NCBI GenBank assembly: GCA_020226215.1
Contig: CM035227.1
Span: forward strand, 7,123,343-7,187,342
Length of the DNA stretch: 64,000 nucleotides
Origin: Sindora glabra
Taxonomy: Eukaryota > Streptophyta > Magnoliopsida > Fabales > Fabaceae
Reading direction: 5' to 3'
Shown here: positions 11,829 to 25,315 of the stretch, in pieces
How the letters are laid out: every line of letters begins with the position of its first letter
Numbering within the stretch: position 1 is the stretch's first letter
Notes under the pieces: generated by a model
Databases searched by the model: none
What the model was told of the DNA's origin: nothing
Seen by the model: the letters and a program-made list of their open reading frames with translations, nothing else
Program-made: the position numbers and the translations under genes

Positions 11829-14800
11829 TTAATTAAACTTGCGGCAATTTTGTCGTACTTGGCCATTGGACCCATCTTTGAGATCAAGCAAACTCATCTT
11901 CACCATGGCCCGTTGGAAATCGAAGAAAAACATGGCCGGGTTCGGAGCATAAGCGTTGACAATGTTCTTGGTGTCGGGGCTATTATACAATGTTTGATCC
12001 GAAAACAGAAGCCCGTTTTGTGCGGTCAAAGCCTGGAAGTATAAGTTGTCGAAATCGTTTCTGGTGGCGTCGAAGGGTTGCTCTGCATCGTCGCCGGCGC
12101 TGCATGTTTTGGAAAGTTTCTGGGCGAAATCCGATTTCAAAGTCGGATCGGCTTGGCTTAATCTGTTCTTGAAAGATGCACATCTTGCCACTCCCAGCGT
12201 ATGAGCTCCTGCACAACCGTAATCCACAGACATTAAGGCTACATTTAGCGTCAATTTATAATTAAAAGTATTTTTCGTATTAATTTATAAAAAAAATTCT
12301 AATTTAATAAATTAACTTATAAGTTACAGCCACTTTAAATTTTTTCTAAATTTATTTTTATTTTTTATTAATTTACGAATTATATTTTTTATAATATAAA
12401 TTTAAACATTTTTATAAAATATAATTAAATTAATTTTAATATAATTATATCTTAATTTTAAATTAAATTATAAATATACAAAAATATATATAATTAAATA
12501 AATAATATCATAAAATATAATTAATTATATTTTAAATAATTATAATTTTATTATAACTAATAATAAAATAAAAATTATATAAGTAAAGAAATATATAAAT
12601 TTATAAAAATATAATTAAATAAATATTAAATATTATATTTTTATTTAAATTTTTTTAATTATATTAATATAATTTAATTTTTAAATAAATATCAATTATT
12701 TTAATTATATATAGTTTTGATGCCAGGCTCGACTTTTAATTTTTTGTGTATATTCCATAATTTAATTAATTTTTCAATTATTTAAAAAATTTATTATAAA
12801 AAACACGTCACACAAAGAAGATTCATCCCTATCCTTTCAATTTATTACTATTAAATTAAATTTAGGATAGTTATAAAATAAGTTTTGAAAAGTTATTAGT
12901 AACGTGCTGGAGATATATCCCGCTATTATGTCTTTAATTAAATTTAGATTAAAAACGTTGGGAGCATCTTAGTGAAGTGATATGTGAAAACTGTTTTGAA
13001 AGTTTTTGATACAGGGCTTGATTCATATTTTTAGGTGTATGATTTTTAAATATATATATATCTAATAATTTAATTACTTCATCCTTTACTTAAAAAAATT
13101 ATTGCTAAAGACACATCACACATCACACAAATAAGATTCATACCCATCTTTTCAATTTATTACTGTTTAAATTAAATTTAGGATTGTTGTTAAATAAGTT
13201 TTGAAAAATTGAATAGTAACATGTACGGGTATATCCCGCTATTATGTCTTTAATATTTTTTTTAAAATATTAAATTAGGTGCTGCGTATTATTAGAAGGG
13301 AAGTACTCACCTTAACAAGGTAAGTCACCATAATGTTTTCACACAATAATAAGAAAGTAAGTCTTGTTAATAACTCATCCTCTCACAAAGTGATCCATTA
13401 TATTATAAATCAATTTAATTGTATTTATTGCACCACTCGTTTAACTATTTTCGAATTATGCATGGCCTTTGGGTTAGTAGTTTGCACAAGTGCTTATGCC
13501 AGGCATATGCATGAGATTACTTGTTAATTTAAGTACTTGCACTTAATCATTTGTCATATGTCTTAATCATCCTTTATTTGTTTATTTCAAGCATTTAAAT
13601 TTGAGTTATTGTAATATAAATAAATTTATTTTATCATATGTATATATCTTTCTTAGTAAAATCTTTAATTAATCAATTTTTTTGATGAAGCCTTTTATTT
13701 ATTAATAATCTTAAATATTTATACTAGCAATAAATCAATTTAATCTTTTATTTCAAACATGTGAGAATGTTGTATATAGCATTTTTTTTTTTTACTCTTT
13801 ATTTTTTCTGAGACTAGATCTTAGAATTAATGATTATGCCCAACAATTTTGTCCAAATTTTCATGACATAATAAGCAAAATTGACAGAAATCCTAATACA
13901 ACAAGCTTATTTGAATTGATTTTGAAGAGAAATATTGAGGTGTTGCATTTGAACGATCCTTTAATAAACTATTTCTAATATAAATGTACAATCACATATA
14001 TAACTTAACTGCCATATCTTTATTTGTACTATACATTCAGAAGAGAATTAATGCATTGCGTTTAATTCAAGAACTCCTTACTGCAGTACTAATCCTAAAT
14101 GCAAAAGCTTTATTTGTACAATATATTCATAATTAGATAATTATTGACGCATTACACTTGATTCAAGAATTAATACCTCACTATAAATATAAATATAAAT
14201 TTGATTTATTGTGAGTATATTACATTATCAATAATGAAAAGAAAATATATTATTCAAGAAGTAATAGTAATTAAAATTTTTTAATAACAGTAAAAAAATT
14301 TAACAAATTTTTATTAATATGATAATACATAATTAATTATAGTGTAAAACTGATTTATATTCTCTAATTCAAATCCTATTAATATGTGCCTAGTACGTAC
14401 AAAAAACCAATTATATAACTTAAATTACCGTACTATATATTTTCTTGTCGTGTGGAAAGTGCCATTGAGGTAAACAAACTATATGAGTAAACCATTACGG
14501 TCGAAAACAAATAATGCAAATTATTCAACAGAAAAAGAAAAATGATATGCGGAGTAATTCGTGAAAGAAATGTTTACCAGAAAGAGCCACCATTTCTTGG
14601 GCAGAAAAACCATGTCGGCCAAACAACCTGATAAGCTCGGAGGCATTGAAGGTGGGAAATGGCAGATTGATGGTGTCCTGAATTTTGGACCTCGTCCCAT
14701 CCTTTCTTCCTTTGGGTATGTCATACGCAGGCCCTCCAGCCTGTTCAATATACCATATACATTGGGCAAACCCAGCTGAATCATATTGCAGAGATTGCAC

Positions 14801-16288
14801 CAACGAATAGAAAATGAATTTAACATTTTTTATATGAATGATCTTACGAAGAACACTGCATCTCTGGCTGCCATGGCAAGAATGTCAGCGCATGAAACGA
14901 CACGGGGGCATCGTTTTTCGAGCTCTTCCTTGATTTCATCTATGACTTCGTAGCCTCTCAAGCTCAGGTTTGCTGGTGAATCCTTCTCTGCTCTGTTGTC
15001 CTCGGTGGAGTCAATAAGAATTGACGCATCACATCCCTACTTAATTAAAAATAGAATTAATGTAATTATTGTGTGAATAATGCTACTTTCACTCTCATAC
15101 AACCACTCCATATTCATTCTCTTCTCATAAATTATAAGATTTATAATTCTATAAATTTCATTATCTATTAAAGAAAAGTAATTATTTATTTCTTTTTAAA
15201 GAGCACAATAAGTATTTTTCTTATTATTGAGATGGTAAAAAAATATTCAATGTTGATGATTAGAAAGAAAGATAATTTTTTTGCTACTATAATTTTAAGT
15301 AGGGCTGACACTTGAATCGAGTAGTTTGTTTGTTCAATTCAATTTGATTATATCCTTACCCGACCCGACTTATTTAGTTCATGAGTAGTTTAATTATAAT
15401 TTTTTATTATATTTTCATATAAAATGTGACATATAATTGAAAATCTAACTATATATAATATGATATATAATTGAAAATTTAAAAATCTAACTTTTTTTTA
15501 TAATTTTAAATTTATATTTAATAATATTTATGATCATATTAAATATTATATATTTTAAAAAAATATGTATTTATTATTTAATTAAAAATATATTAATTTA
15601 AGTTTGAATTAAGGTCAAACTTATTTAATTTTAAAGGAGTTAAGTTGAATAAAATTAAAGGTTGATTTGATTTGATTCCATTCGATTTTTAAGTATCATA
15701 ATTTTTTGTAATAAAGTATAGAAACGATATATTTTTTACTCACATAGAAGCATATAAAATTTTTCCACAAAAAATATCTTAAAAAATACAAATAGACCAT
15801 AATTATCTAATTCTTAAAACGGTCTACAACAGGGTAAGTTATAAATCCGTGAATTTGCTAGGGGGGCTCAAATCTCCTCTCTGCCATCCTCCCTCCCAAT
15901 ACAAAGCTTGGCCTTGAAACAAGCAATATGACGTAAAAATGAGGGTTAAACCTGATTAAAAATATGAAGCTAACCTTCTCTTTCTTCCACTTTCTTTATA
16001 TTTTGCCTCATTCCAAACAGGCTATAGCTACTATTGTGTAAGGAAGAGAGAGAGGGAGACAGAGCGAACCTCTATGAAGCAGTCGTGGAAGTGCATTCTG
16101 ATGAGAGCAGCTGCTAAGGTAGGATCATCCTGCAAAGCTCTATTAACTATGTTCTTAACAGTAGGCTCAGCAAAGGGGCAAGTCGTCAAGTAGTGCTGCA
16201 TGCTGAGGCCATCTGCTCCTCCTATTCTAAAACCACTCACTATCACCTCAATGAGCATAAACACTGTCAGCATATTAGCCATCGCCAT
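11829..16288 (-). CDS. Class III secretory peroxidase (PRX47/PRX66-like)
   Basis: Haem peroxidase of the plant secretory pathway, oxidising phenolics with H2O2 at the cell wall. Four exons join in frame: 16288-16070, 15036-14848, 14740-14578 and 12208-11829, all with GT-AG introns, the classic class III layout. The product is 316 aa from this ATG (327 aa from the ATG at 16321), the normal family length. Numbered from 16321, a hydrophobic signal peptide spans about 14-36. The distal site RMHFHDCF has Arg75 and His79; GCDASIL follows; the proximal His204 lies in SGAHTLG; conserved cysteines are present and the C-terminus is QVRQNCRKFN. I chose 16288 because a TATA box at 16338-16347 places transcription start near 16316, downstream of the first ATG. 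It resembles Arabidopsis PRX47/PRX66, implicated in vascular lignification; that role is inferred. Confidence 0.93.
12270..12715. repeat. Dispersed AT-rich repeat in peroxidase intron 3 (copy A)
   Basis: This block inside intron 3 is recognisably related to 33890-34310. Shared runs include AAATATATAAATTTATAAAA and ATTAAATATTAAATATT, in the same order and orientation, over about 400 bp. It probably represents a dispersed AT-rich element, but no coding capacity or clear ends are visible. Confidence 0.6.
12727..13256. repeat. Direct repeat pair, offset about 316 bp, in peroxidase intron 3
   Basis: Two copies of a roughly 220-bp sequence, at about 12727-12940 and 13018-13256. Both carry CACA-rich then GATTCAT(C/A)CC, TTTCAATTTATTACT, TTAAATTTAGGAT and end in ATATCCCGCTATTATGTC followed by TTTAAT. 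They differ by small indels. This looks like a local duplication or a pair of related insertions. Confidence 0.8.
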
Positions 16289-16337
16289 CTTTGAAAGCTT
16301 CGCAGATGATTTGTGCAGCATCTGCCAAGAAGCTACA

Positions 16338-16347
16338 CTTATATATA
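16338..16347 (-). promoter_or_regulatory. TATA box of the peroxidase gene
   Basis: TATATATAAG on the minus strand, 17 bp upstream of the first in-frame ATG (16321) and about 50 bp upstream of the second (16288). Usual spacing puts transcription start near 16316, which favours the second ATG. Confidence 0.6.
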
Positions 16348-16389
16348 GTAATGCAGGAAAGAACTTGAGAGGGCAAGAGACTGATAAAC

Positions 16390-18896
16390 TTTAATGTAGT
16401 GGGAAAAAGTTGGCAATGGGTACCACAGTGAAGAATAATTCTGCTTACATCCCTTTCACTTCTTCAATCTCCTATCCTTGTAAAGGGGAAAAAAGAAAAA
16501 AATCTTTTAGACTCATAAAAAAACAGTTTTCATTGGCTTATTTTTCTTAATATAAAAGAGAGAGTTGAGGATAAGGGATAGAAGTGCAAGTAATATTATT
16601 TAATGGCAAATGATTAAAAAAGGGGTCGACCCAAAATTGGGATACCAAGGATGATATGGGTTAAAAAAAAATGATACATTAAAAAATTATGTTTTACATA
16701 GGCATTGAGGAAGTGGTAATTTTATCTCATCTTTGAAATATTTCTTATGCAACAAACAAAATTATTTTGGCAAGTCAGCTTTCACAATCTGTGATTCCAT
16801 GTGTTGTTTAATTCTCAAGTAAAATATCCTTTGGCACAAAATGATGTAAAATCAACGTGCATAATTATCGAGCAATTGAGTGGTTTGTTAATAGAAAGTT
16901 TAATTAAATTTTTAGGGACAAGGATTCCATCCATACTCTATGCATACCTAATGAATCAGCATACATAATTAAGTACATTTGATTTTAAATTATTAGACTT
17001 TTGGTTGTTGTTTAACTGATTGTTGAATTGGTGCCATGCGCTTCTTATTCTCAATACTATTTTGGACATTGGAAAATGTCTTGACAACGCAAGACTAATA
17101 AAGAGCTTTAGAAACTGAGGTTGTATCAGTTCAACTTCATATCAAAACTATCAAGTACGCTAATTTCGTTTCTATCCAGATTAACTACCTTATTATGCAA
17201 TTACTTTACTGGGGTTTGGTCCTGTGAAAGTCGAATATAAGTAAGTGGGGTGGTTGTAGAAGTGCATGCAGCCAGTTGGCTGGCACTTTGAGAGAGGAAA
17301 GAACCAAAATTGAGTGTTCCCTTTATCTCTGCGAAGTGGAATGAATGGGATGAAACTAGATTTGCATCTCTTCAATTTTTATAGGAAATTATGTGTGAAT
17401 TTTTGAGGAAGATAGGCACATGAAATCTTAAAAGAGTCACAATTTTTTATACAAAAACCTGTAATTTAAAAAAAGTATAGATATATATTTGTGTGTTGGC
17501 TTTCTCTCATAGAATTTATCACCATCAATTTTTAATTTTTTTTTATAGAAATTGAGGAGATTCAAATGTGATGAAACGGGGCAAGGAAAAAAGTGGCAAC
17601 GGTGCATAAAGCATAAATTCCAGCACGCATGTTTTGGAAGTGCCACCAACGCGTTTATGAGGTGGGTACTGATCTCTCAGTCCATATGTATTTCAATTCC
17701 AAACATTTGCTTGCGTTTCATACTCAAACCATTATGCGACATTGGTCATTTGGACAAATCTTGAGCCAAGTTTGGCAGTGTTCATATTCTACATCGCAAG
17801 AAAGAGCCAGGTGCATACTCTCTCATGAGTATTTAACACCGTACGTCTTGGATGGAGAGGAGAGGAGAGGATGAAGGATTATTAAGTAATCTTCTTTTAT
17901 TTTGGAGTTTTAGTGAAAAGAGAGAAGAGAATGAGAGATTATAATTGATCTTTCAGAATTTTCCGATATCAAGCATTTAATACTCTTGTCTTTATGCCCT
18001 TCCAATATAAAGACTTACGGGAAATTTTCTAGATGTCCAAATACAGGAAGAAAAGAATCATCTTTTAACCATCAATTCTTCTACATTTTCTTGCCACTCT
18101 ATTCTCTCTTTCATTATCTTGTTAGTTACCTAGCTTTTTATCAACACTTCCCCCGTCCAAACATCTCATAAGGGTAAGGGACCTTTCAATAGCTTGAGTG
18201 GTCCTATAATCAAATTTGGGTTGAAATGAGCTGATAATATTGCTAGAGTGAACTCTACAGTAAGCGAAAACAGCTATTCCAAAGTAGGGCAAAAGTGAAT
18301 CAATTTGATTGTACAAGGAATCCCTTTTTCTTTTTATTTGTAAACTATTACAGATCAATTGATGAGAGAATTTTGAAACAGAGAGAGTCATTTGTCTCAT
18401 GAAAATGGTATGGCTCCAGCCCATAGGATTTGTTTATCAATCTGAACATCTACTGAGTGCCAAACCACCGTTCAATAAATCATTCCGCTAGTGTGATTTT
18501 TCAACTGATCTGGGCTAGACTTGTGACATAGTCAAAGAGATATTTGTCCTTGCTCCTTTGAGCATACAAACCAAGAAGCAATTCCAACAATTTGTCCAAT
18601 TCGAATTGCTCAACCAAATAATGAAACACAAAAGATCAGTTACCATTAGAGACCATTGCAATTAGACATCTTTTTTCTTTTTCCCCATCTTCTTTATCAA
18701 CAATTTTCCGTCAGTCAGTTTAAATACATGCAGGAAAAATAAAAATGGAGATCGAATCTTGAGTGAAAACATGACATGATCCGATGCTAACATTTAGGTT
18801 AGGCCAGTATGCTATATGTACACGTTCTTTTTCGGGCCTGCGCAAATTAAAACCTCAAAAAAAGAGCACTTGTATCTACCACATCAAGTCAGTGAC
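16390..18896. other. Intergenic DNA between peroxidase and PHD genes
   Basis: Contains the upstream region of the peroxidase and the downstream region of the PHD gene, both transcribed leftward. Short frames such as 17552-17874 (plus) and 18122-18424 (minus) have no recognisable domain and no supporting splice structure. Confidence 0.5.
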
Positions 18897-21800
18897 TCAC
18901 CGTACATCAGAAGGAACCGGCAAGCCGTTTCCATAGCAGCTACTGTTAACACTGATGTTAATTACAGTCTCATCTTTGCAGTGCCCACTAGATTTAGATT
19001 TTATGTCCGAGTTTTGGCATCTAGGGCAAACAAACCGCGCTGGAACAGGATCTGTATCAAGAATGTCTGAACACCTAGTGTGCCGCCACACCCCACATAT
19101 ATCACAAGCCAACATTCTCTCCCCATCATCATCCTTGGCCCCACAGCTGCAATCGACAGTCCACGGTTCGATACCCCTTTCCATTCGGAACTTACTCAAA
19201 TCAAACTTTGAAATGCATCTTCCCCGGATTCGAACCATGTTTCCTGATCCTAGCAAGAGCTGGACCAGGGTGAAATCATCTACACCACTATGGCCAAGTA
19301 GCTCATCAACTTGAAATCTTCTAAACATGAGATACACATCTTGGAAAGCATTGGCTGCTTCAATCTTGAGGTCAGCCACCGTGGCATTTAGGGGCAGAAC
19401 AATTAATTCAGGGGGCAGGTCTGTAGCAGAATCTTCAGATTCATCCGTGAGTGCTACCTGACAGGATAGGCATATTTTGAACAAATGTGACATTGGCAAC
19501 ATCTCAGGATTGTAATCCTTTACAAACTGCTTGCAGTCAAGAAGCTTCTGAGACGAGCTTATTGCAGGAGATCTTGTTCCTTCAGAGTAACAGATATGCA
19601 TCCTTTGCGGAAAAAGCAAAGACTCGTACAAATATCTCAAGTCACGTAGGAGATTCTCCTCGGATGGATACTTCAAGCCTGAAGAATTACCACTTGCAGT
19701 GATTCCATGGCAAGATCCGTTCCCTGCCTCAAGTCTGCACAAAACTTAGGGCAATGCAAGTTAAAATAGTGAATAAATTCATATCAAAATTAAATAAAAC
19801 ATAAAATTCAAAAGTTGAATAATCATAAGAGTAACTTCCAAAATATACACTATCAATTTCTAAATGCTTTAACAAACACACTTTTCCAAGTTCGTTTTCA
19901 TTATAAAGAAATCATTCAGACTTCTCATACACCAATATTAGTAGAACAACTTGTGAGCAAGGGTTAAACCATAACCACAAATACACAAAGAGAAGAGTGC
20001 AAGGCACAGATTAATTATTTTTACGAGTGTTCCATGGCATAGCTTGATGTTAATCCAAAGAACTGGAATAAACTCAGCAGACAACCTGCCTTGAAAATTT
20101 TAAAACTAGGCAGTGCAAAGGGTTGTCTTCAAAACCATACAGCTGATGCATTTGAAGCTCTGTAAAAGCATGACTTGTTTACAAAACTGATACTTCTTAT
20201 AATTAGAATAGCTCAAGATGATACTTCTTTTAATTAAGGGAAAGGAATAACACAAAAGAGAACACTTAATTAGAATAAGCATGAGATCTAACCTGTAGTC
20301 AATAGCACCATTATCAGGATTGCATCGCGTATTAACAACCATGCCACCATAGATCATTTTTCCTCTCAGTTCTCCAAGGCAGTAATCAAGAAGTTCTGGA
20401 GAGCCCACCTTGAAGACGGCACCCTTAAGAGAACGTGAGCTCACCCAATTGGATCCAGACACTGCACGAAGCACTCTGAGCATGGCTTCCTCCACACGTT
20501 CAATGTCACTCTTGGCCCATGAACATGGCATTCTAGCATCATCAACACGACGCTTCTTGCAGTTGATATCATTAACCTTGGATGCAGTCTTGTGAGCATC
20601 ATGAATCAGACCCATTAGAAAACAAAAGAGGTCCCTTGTATTTACAAGCTCACGCTCTGACAAAGACTGGTAATATGAGATCACACCCTGCAATCTAGGG
20701 TCAGTCTTCTGTCCCTGGGAGAGGAAAACTGACAATGGGATACTGGACAGGCTTTCAATGGCATTCTTGTAAGCTTCATGGGTGAGACCATAGCTACCAA
20801 AGCCAAACTGATAACCCCAATCACCATACCACGGGTGTCCCTTCATGATGGCATGGAGCAAGCGGTATTCCAACCCATATTTCTTTGACACATCCATGAC
20901 ACTAACTTTCCTGACCATGTAGAAGGATAACACAACTTAGCTAATCATCATGGTTAAAAAAATAGACATAAGAAACATTAAACAAGTAGATTCTCCTATT
21001 TCCCAGAGGCCAAAGTATTTCCAGATTCCCAAAAAGGATAGCACTAGAACTACACAGTATTATCTTTGATCTTAAAATATGTTCAAACTACTCATCCTAA
21101 ACTAAACATGTGCAATTTCATCCAACATGCATGTTCAGCTTTAATCGTCATCAGATTTCGTTCTTACCACCATAATTCCACATTAGCAAAGACAGTAGCA
21201 TAAATAAATGACAATTTGGAGATAGAAATTTAAAAGACCTGCTCAAAGACTAAACTAGCAGGATGTTGCAATCAGAAGTAAATCAAGCAATAATACTGAG
21301 TTTCAGACCTGACACCAAGTGTCTTGCAGAGGCGATCCCAGAAGTCCATAATATGGCAGCCGGAAAGAATTCTTGAGCCCCCTTCTCTGCCATTAACCCG
21401 AAGTAGGTGCCCATAACCATTGGCATGGACTACACCATGTAAAAGATGAGTTGTATTTTCCAACTGGTGATATACCCAGTCTTCAACATCATCCGTGGTT
21501 GTCACATGGTTGCATGACTTACACCTGAAGATAGAATAAATGCACCACATAAGAATAACCATATGCCATTACACCAAGAGGGCCACAACTAATATGTTGA
21601 GAAATAATCAAACAGAAAAATGAATAATATAATTTTATGAATTGCAGTTAACAAGAATGTTAAAAATATATACAATGGTGAAGAAGTAATAATAAATATA
21701 TCCAGGAGTCTGGGCCTATGCAACAGTAGCTATTAGATTTAATTAAAGAAGGAAATCCAATTTCCTTAACCAGATTGTAAAAGGTAATCCTACGGGGAGC

Positions 21801-23457
21801 CTAGCCTTTTAAGAAATTGAGTGTTTCCACCATTAAATTGCATTTAATGTATTAAAATTTGAATTTTTAATTTTAATTCACTTGCTTTAAGATTTGAAAA
21901 CAGATAATTCAACGATGAAATACCAAACTTCTCAACCTCGAGAGGATGAGCTTCCATAACATTACCGGATAGTAAATGTTAAGACATCCTATCATCGGTT
22001 AATTCATCATAACCCGAAATTTCATAATAATGCAACTACAGGAAGTACTCCAAATTAACGATATTAACTTTCAAGGTTTAAACCATATTAAAATTCATTC
22101 CCCTACGCTATTTCAATAGAATTTCGGATAACTTCAGAAAAAAAAAACTTCGGATGGTGTACGGACTATAACCCATGTTGCAACAAACAATTGAAACAAA
22201 CAAGAAGTCCATAGATCACAAAATTTTCCATGGAGCAAAAAAGTCATATTCAGGCTGAAATTACTCACTTGGATTCTGACAAGTGCAAGATATCTCCGCA
22301 GCACATACATGGCTTGTGGTACCCACCAATTGAGCTACCATCTGCCTTGATTATAAAATGGTAACGTTTACCGCATACGGGATGGCCACTCCAACCTACA
22401 TTAAAATGAGTGAACAGATCCTGTAATTAAAAATTTCCCCATGCAGCTAACTATGATATCGAAAGAATGATCATGTCAGACTCAAAGAAAACGCACAACA
22501 ACATATTAGCTGTTCCGCAAAAGCAACAGCAGTAAAATTACGACACGTGGCCCCCAAGAAGGAATATCATACTATCGTTTAATTTAATTTAATTATTTAT
22601 TATTTATTTATCATTTGATAAAAAGAAAAAAATAATGTAGACCCCGTTGTTCTCTGTATGGGCCCCACCCAGCTACAGAATTAGCATTTCGTCTCGCCAA
22701 ACATATCGGCGATAAGTTCCTTTCAATAACATATGCGGGTCATATCGTCATATCGTGGGCCATAGGGCTAATGTTCTTCGGGTCTCGTTTTCTTCTGGCA
22801 AAAAGCCAACAAACATTTTCATCCGAACTCTGACTAGCGTGTACCAGTACTTCACCTTCAAAGTTCGTGTATATTCTTACTTCTTAGTTACGTTTTATTT
22901 ATTTTTTTATTTCACACAAGACCCACTAATCTAAGCTTCATGTTCATGTCTTCAAGTTAACAAAATAATTTTGCAGGAATATTCTAAGCAAACATTTTAG
23001 CCTACACTCCGTGATTGGAAACCAGCAACCGGAAACTGGAAAACGATGAAACCAATGCAATGAGATGATACATTGCTAAGGAAGAAACAGAATCGGTCTC
23101 CTATTGGTGAGCCAACTCACCAACAACTCGACACTGGTCGCAATACACAGATCTGGATCTGGCTACATCCTCTTCCACCACGTCAAGGCAAACCACCGCC
23201 GGGTTCGACTCTGGACCATCCGTCAAGTCTCCGACCCGAAACAGGATCTGCCATGTCAGCAGGTGAGGAAACAAGGCCGATGGCGGTGGAAGCAAGGCGT
23301 GCTTCGTCAGAAAGCTACGAACGCTCGTCCTGAAGGGTCCACCGGCGAAATCCTCCCCCGCGGGGGCGGAGGGAGACGGAAAAGTGAGGAAATCGTGGAA
23401 ATCAGCCGTGGCTTTTCTCTTCATAGGCTTCAATGGCTTCCCTCCGCTAACGACCAT
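18897..23457 (-). CDS. PHD-finger protein, MMD1/MS1 family (At1g33420-like)
   Basis: Putative nuclear histone-reading regulator. Five exons join in frame: 23457-23121, 22395-22269, 21524-21309, 20910-20293 and 19734-18897, giving about 711 aa, close to the roughly 700 aa of the Arabidopsis relative. The N-terminus MVVSGGKPLKPMKRKATADF matches the family start, which is why I took ATG 23457 and not 23490. The middle contains CDQCRVVGWSGHPVC, VSVMDVSKKYGLEYRLLHA and GHPWYGDWGY, which are family hallmarks. A C4HC3 PHD finger lies at about residues 625-673 (CSCGAKDDDGERMLACDICG to CPRCQ). MS1 and MMD1 relatives act in male meiosis and tapetum; the function of the At1g33420 branch is less clear. 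The TGA stop overlaps a perfect CG/GTGAGT donor site, so a longer spliced C-terminus is possible. Confidence 0.92.
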
Positions 23458-23600
23458 AATGGTGTAGGCTGACAGAGGCGCGTGATCCAATTTCTGGATC
23501 GCGTTGGCAAGGATATCGTCCGAAAATGATCGGAAGATTCTAGATCAGGAGGTGAAACCGATGAATCGGAAGGTGGAAAGGTTAGTTCAGAGAAATGACA

Positions 23601-23615
23601 GAGAGAGAGAGAGAG
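23601..23615. repeat. (GA)n microsatellite in PHD 5' leader
   Basis: A short GA run, CT on the transcribed minus strand, lies about 145 bp upstream of the PHD start codon. CT-rich 5' leaders are common in plant genes; the role here is not shown. Confidence 0.6.
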
Positions 23616-23659
23616 CGAGAGGAATGAAAGGGAGGGAACGGTCGTTTTAGTCAAGATTT

Positions 23660-24149
23660 TCTGTTAGGATGCTATGATTCCACCCTCGTCGCTGGATTAA
23701 TCTGTTACCGGTTTTTTGAAGCATAATATATAAATTAAATAAAAATAATCTTAAAATTAAAAAGGGAAATGGAAAATTTCTTCTGGGAATTTGCGAGAAA
23801 ACAGTGAGGCAGTTTGGGGTAAGGAGAAAGAAAGAGGGAGGAGGAGAAAATTTCAAGGGGGGACGAAATCTTACTCGTTAAGCGATTTTACCGGTTTCAA
23901 AGGAGGATGGTTGGGGCCCGTAAACCGGTATAATTATGATAAGGCGCTGGGGTCTTTCCAGGAAGGCCCTCAATTTCTTCATTGAAACCTTTGGCCTTTT
24001 TTTGACATATATTTTGGTAAGGAACTAATCAATTTGCGCAATTATTCCATCAATGGGAAATACAAATATAGAATTAAAGATATTTTAAACTATTTTAATG
24101 ACACAAAACAAAGAGGCCATATTTTGTATTCCAAAATGGAATTGTTTTT
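23660..24149. other. Intergenic DNA upstream of PHD gene
   Basis: Promoter-side flank of the PHD gene up to the MULE terminus. No second gene is visible. Confidence 0.4.
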
Positions 24150-24280
24150 GAAAAAAATTACAAATTATTTTCTTTAACTTTAATATCATTGAATTTTACC
24201 CTCTTGTACTATAAAACTTGAAAATAACCACTTACAAGTATTAGAAACCTGAAAATGATATCTGTCATTAATTTCAATGA
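24150..24280 (+). repeat. MULE 5' terminal inverted repeat
   Basis: Matches the reverse complement of 32243-32358 over more than 100 bp, with indels. One of these is a roughly 15-bp extra segment after CAAATTA in this copy. Confidence 0.8.
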
Positions 24281-25315
24281 TGAATTTAGTCTCCTTATGT
24301 ATCTTACATATGACTAATTCTACATAAATAATTTTTTAATTGACTGGCTCAGAAAAAACAATCTACCTCATATTCTAATCATCAAGATAAAAATCCATGT
24401 CACTGTTGTTTGGTTACCATAGTAATATTTTGACCAAATTCCATCTCTCCCTTCTTATTCACTAACAACCCATTTGCCTTCCAATTTTTTTTCACCATTG
24501 ACGCTTCTACTTCCTTTCCCCATTTACCAACATCACCATTGCTCATCTTCTTTTAGAGCACAAATTGGAGAAAGTTGAAAAAGAGACAAGTGAATGCTAT
24601 AACAAAAAGGAGCAGTCCAAGAGCTGCATTGGTCGAGGTTATGCGAAATAACAATAAATATTAGCTAATAAAAACTTAACTTTTTTATTCAAATTGCAAT
24701 AATTTTTTAACTTTAACGTAGATTTTTTTGGTTGGTTTTGTGATTGATGATTCAATGTTTTATTTACTAAGCTTGAATTATTTTTGTTGAATCCATTTAT
24801 TGTTAGGAAAAATATATATTGTCTTTCTATTCCTTAGTCTAATTTTGTGCTTAATGGTTCAAAGTTTACAAATCTACTTAATGTAGTTTAACTAATAAAA
24901 AGTTTGCAAATCTATATATCGTCTTCCTATTCCTTAAGGTACCATAGAACATGTAAGAACCAGAAAAATTTCCTCAAATTGTCTATATCAATGCTAAAAT
25001 GACATCACTGTTATAATGCCAATGTCTTATCAACTAAAATCTAGTATAATTTCTTAAAATTTTATTCTACATTTATTTAAACTAAATGCATAGAACATGA
25101 CATTTTCTTATCCTCTTACTTTATTTTTTCCTCAGTCTTCATTGTACATTTATTATATTTGGATCAAAATACCTACAACTGACTTTAATCTTAAATGGTT
25201 TGCAAAGTTTTATTATGTGGATGTGGTGATACACCATGGGGGTAGATTGGGAATAATTTCAAAGGTTCAATATGTAAGGGGTGATGTTATTTATTGGCAT
25301 AGTGTGAATATTGAA

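Noticed and set aside
15300..15720. Possible MITE in peroxidase intron 1 starting near GGGCTGACAC
   Set aside because: The start resembles dispersed plant elements, but I could not find a matching opposite terminus or target duplication.
18122..18424. Minus-strand frame of 100 codons downstream of the PHD gene
   Set aside because: No recognisable domain and no splice link to the PHD frame; likely 3' flank.
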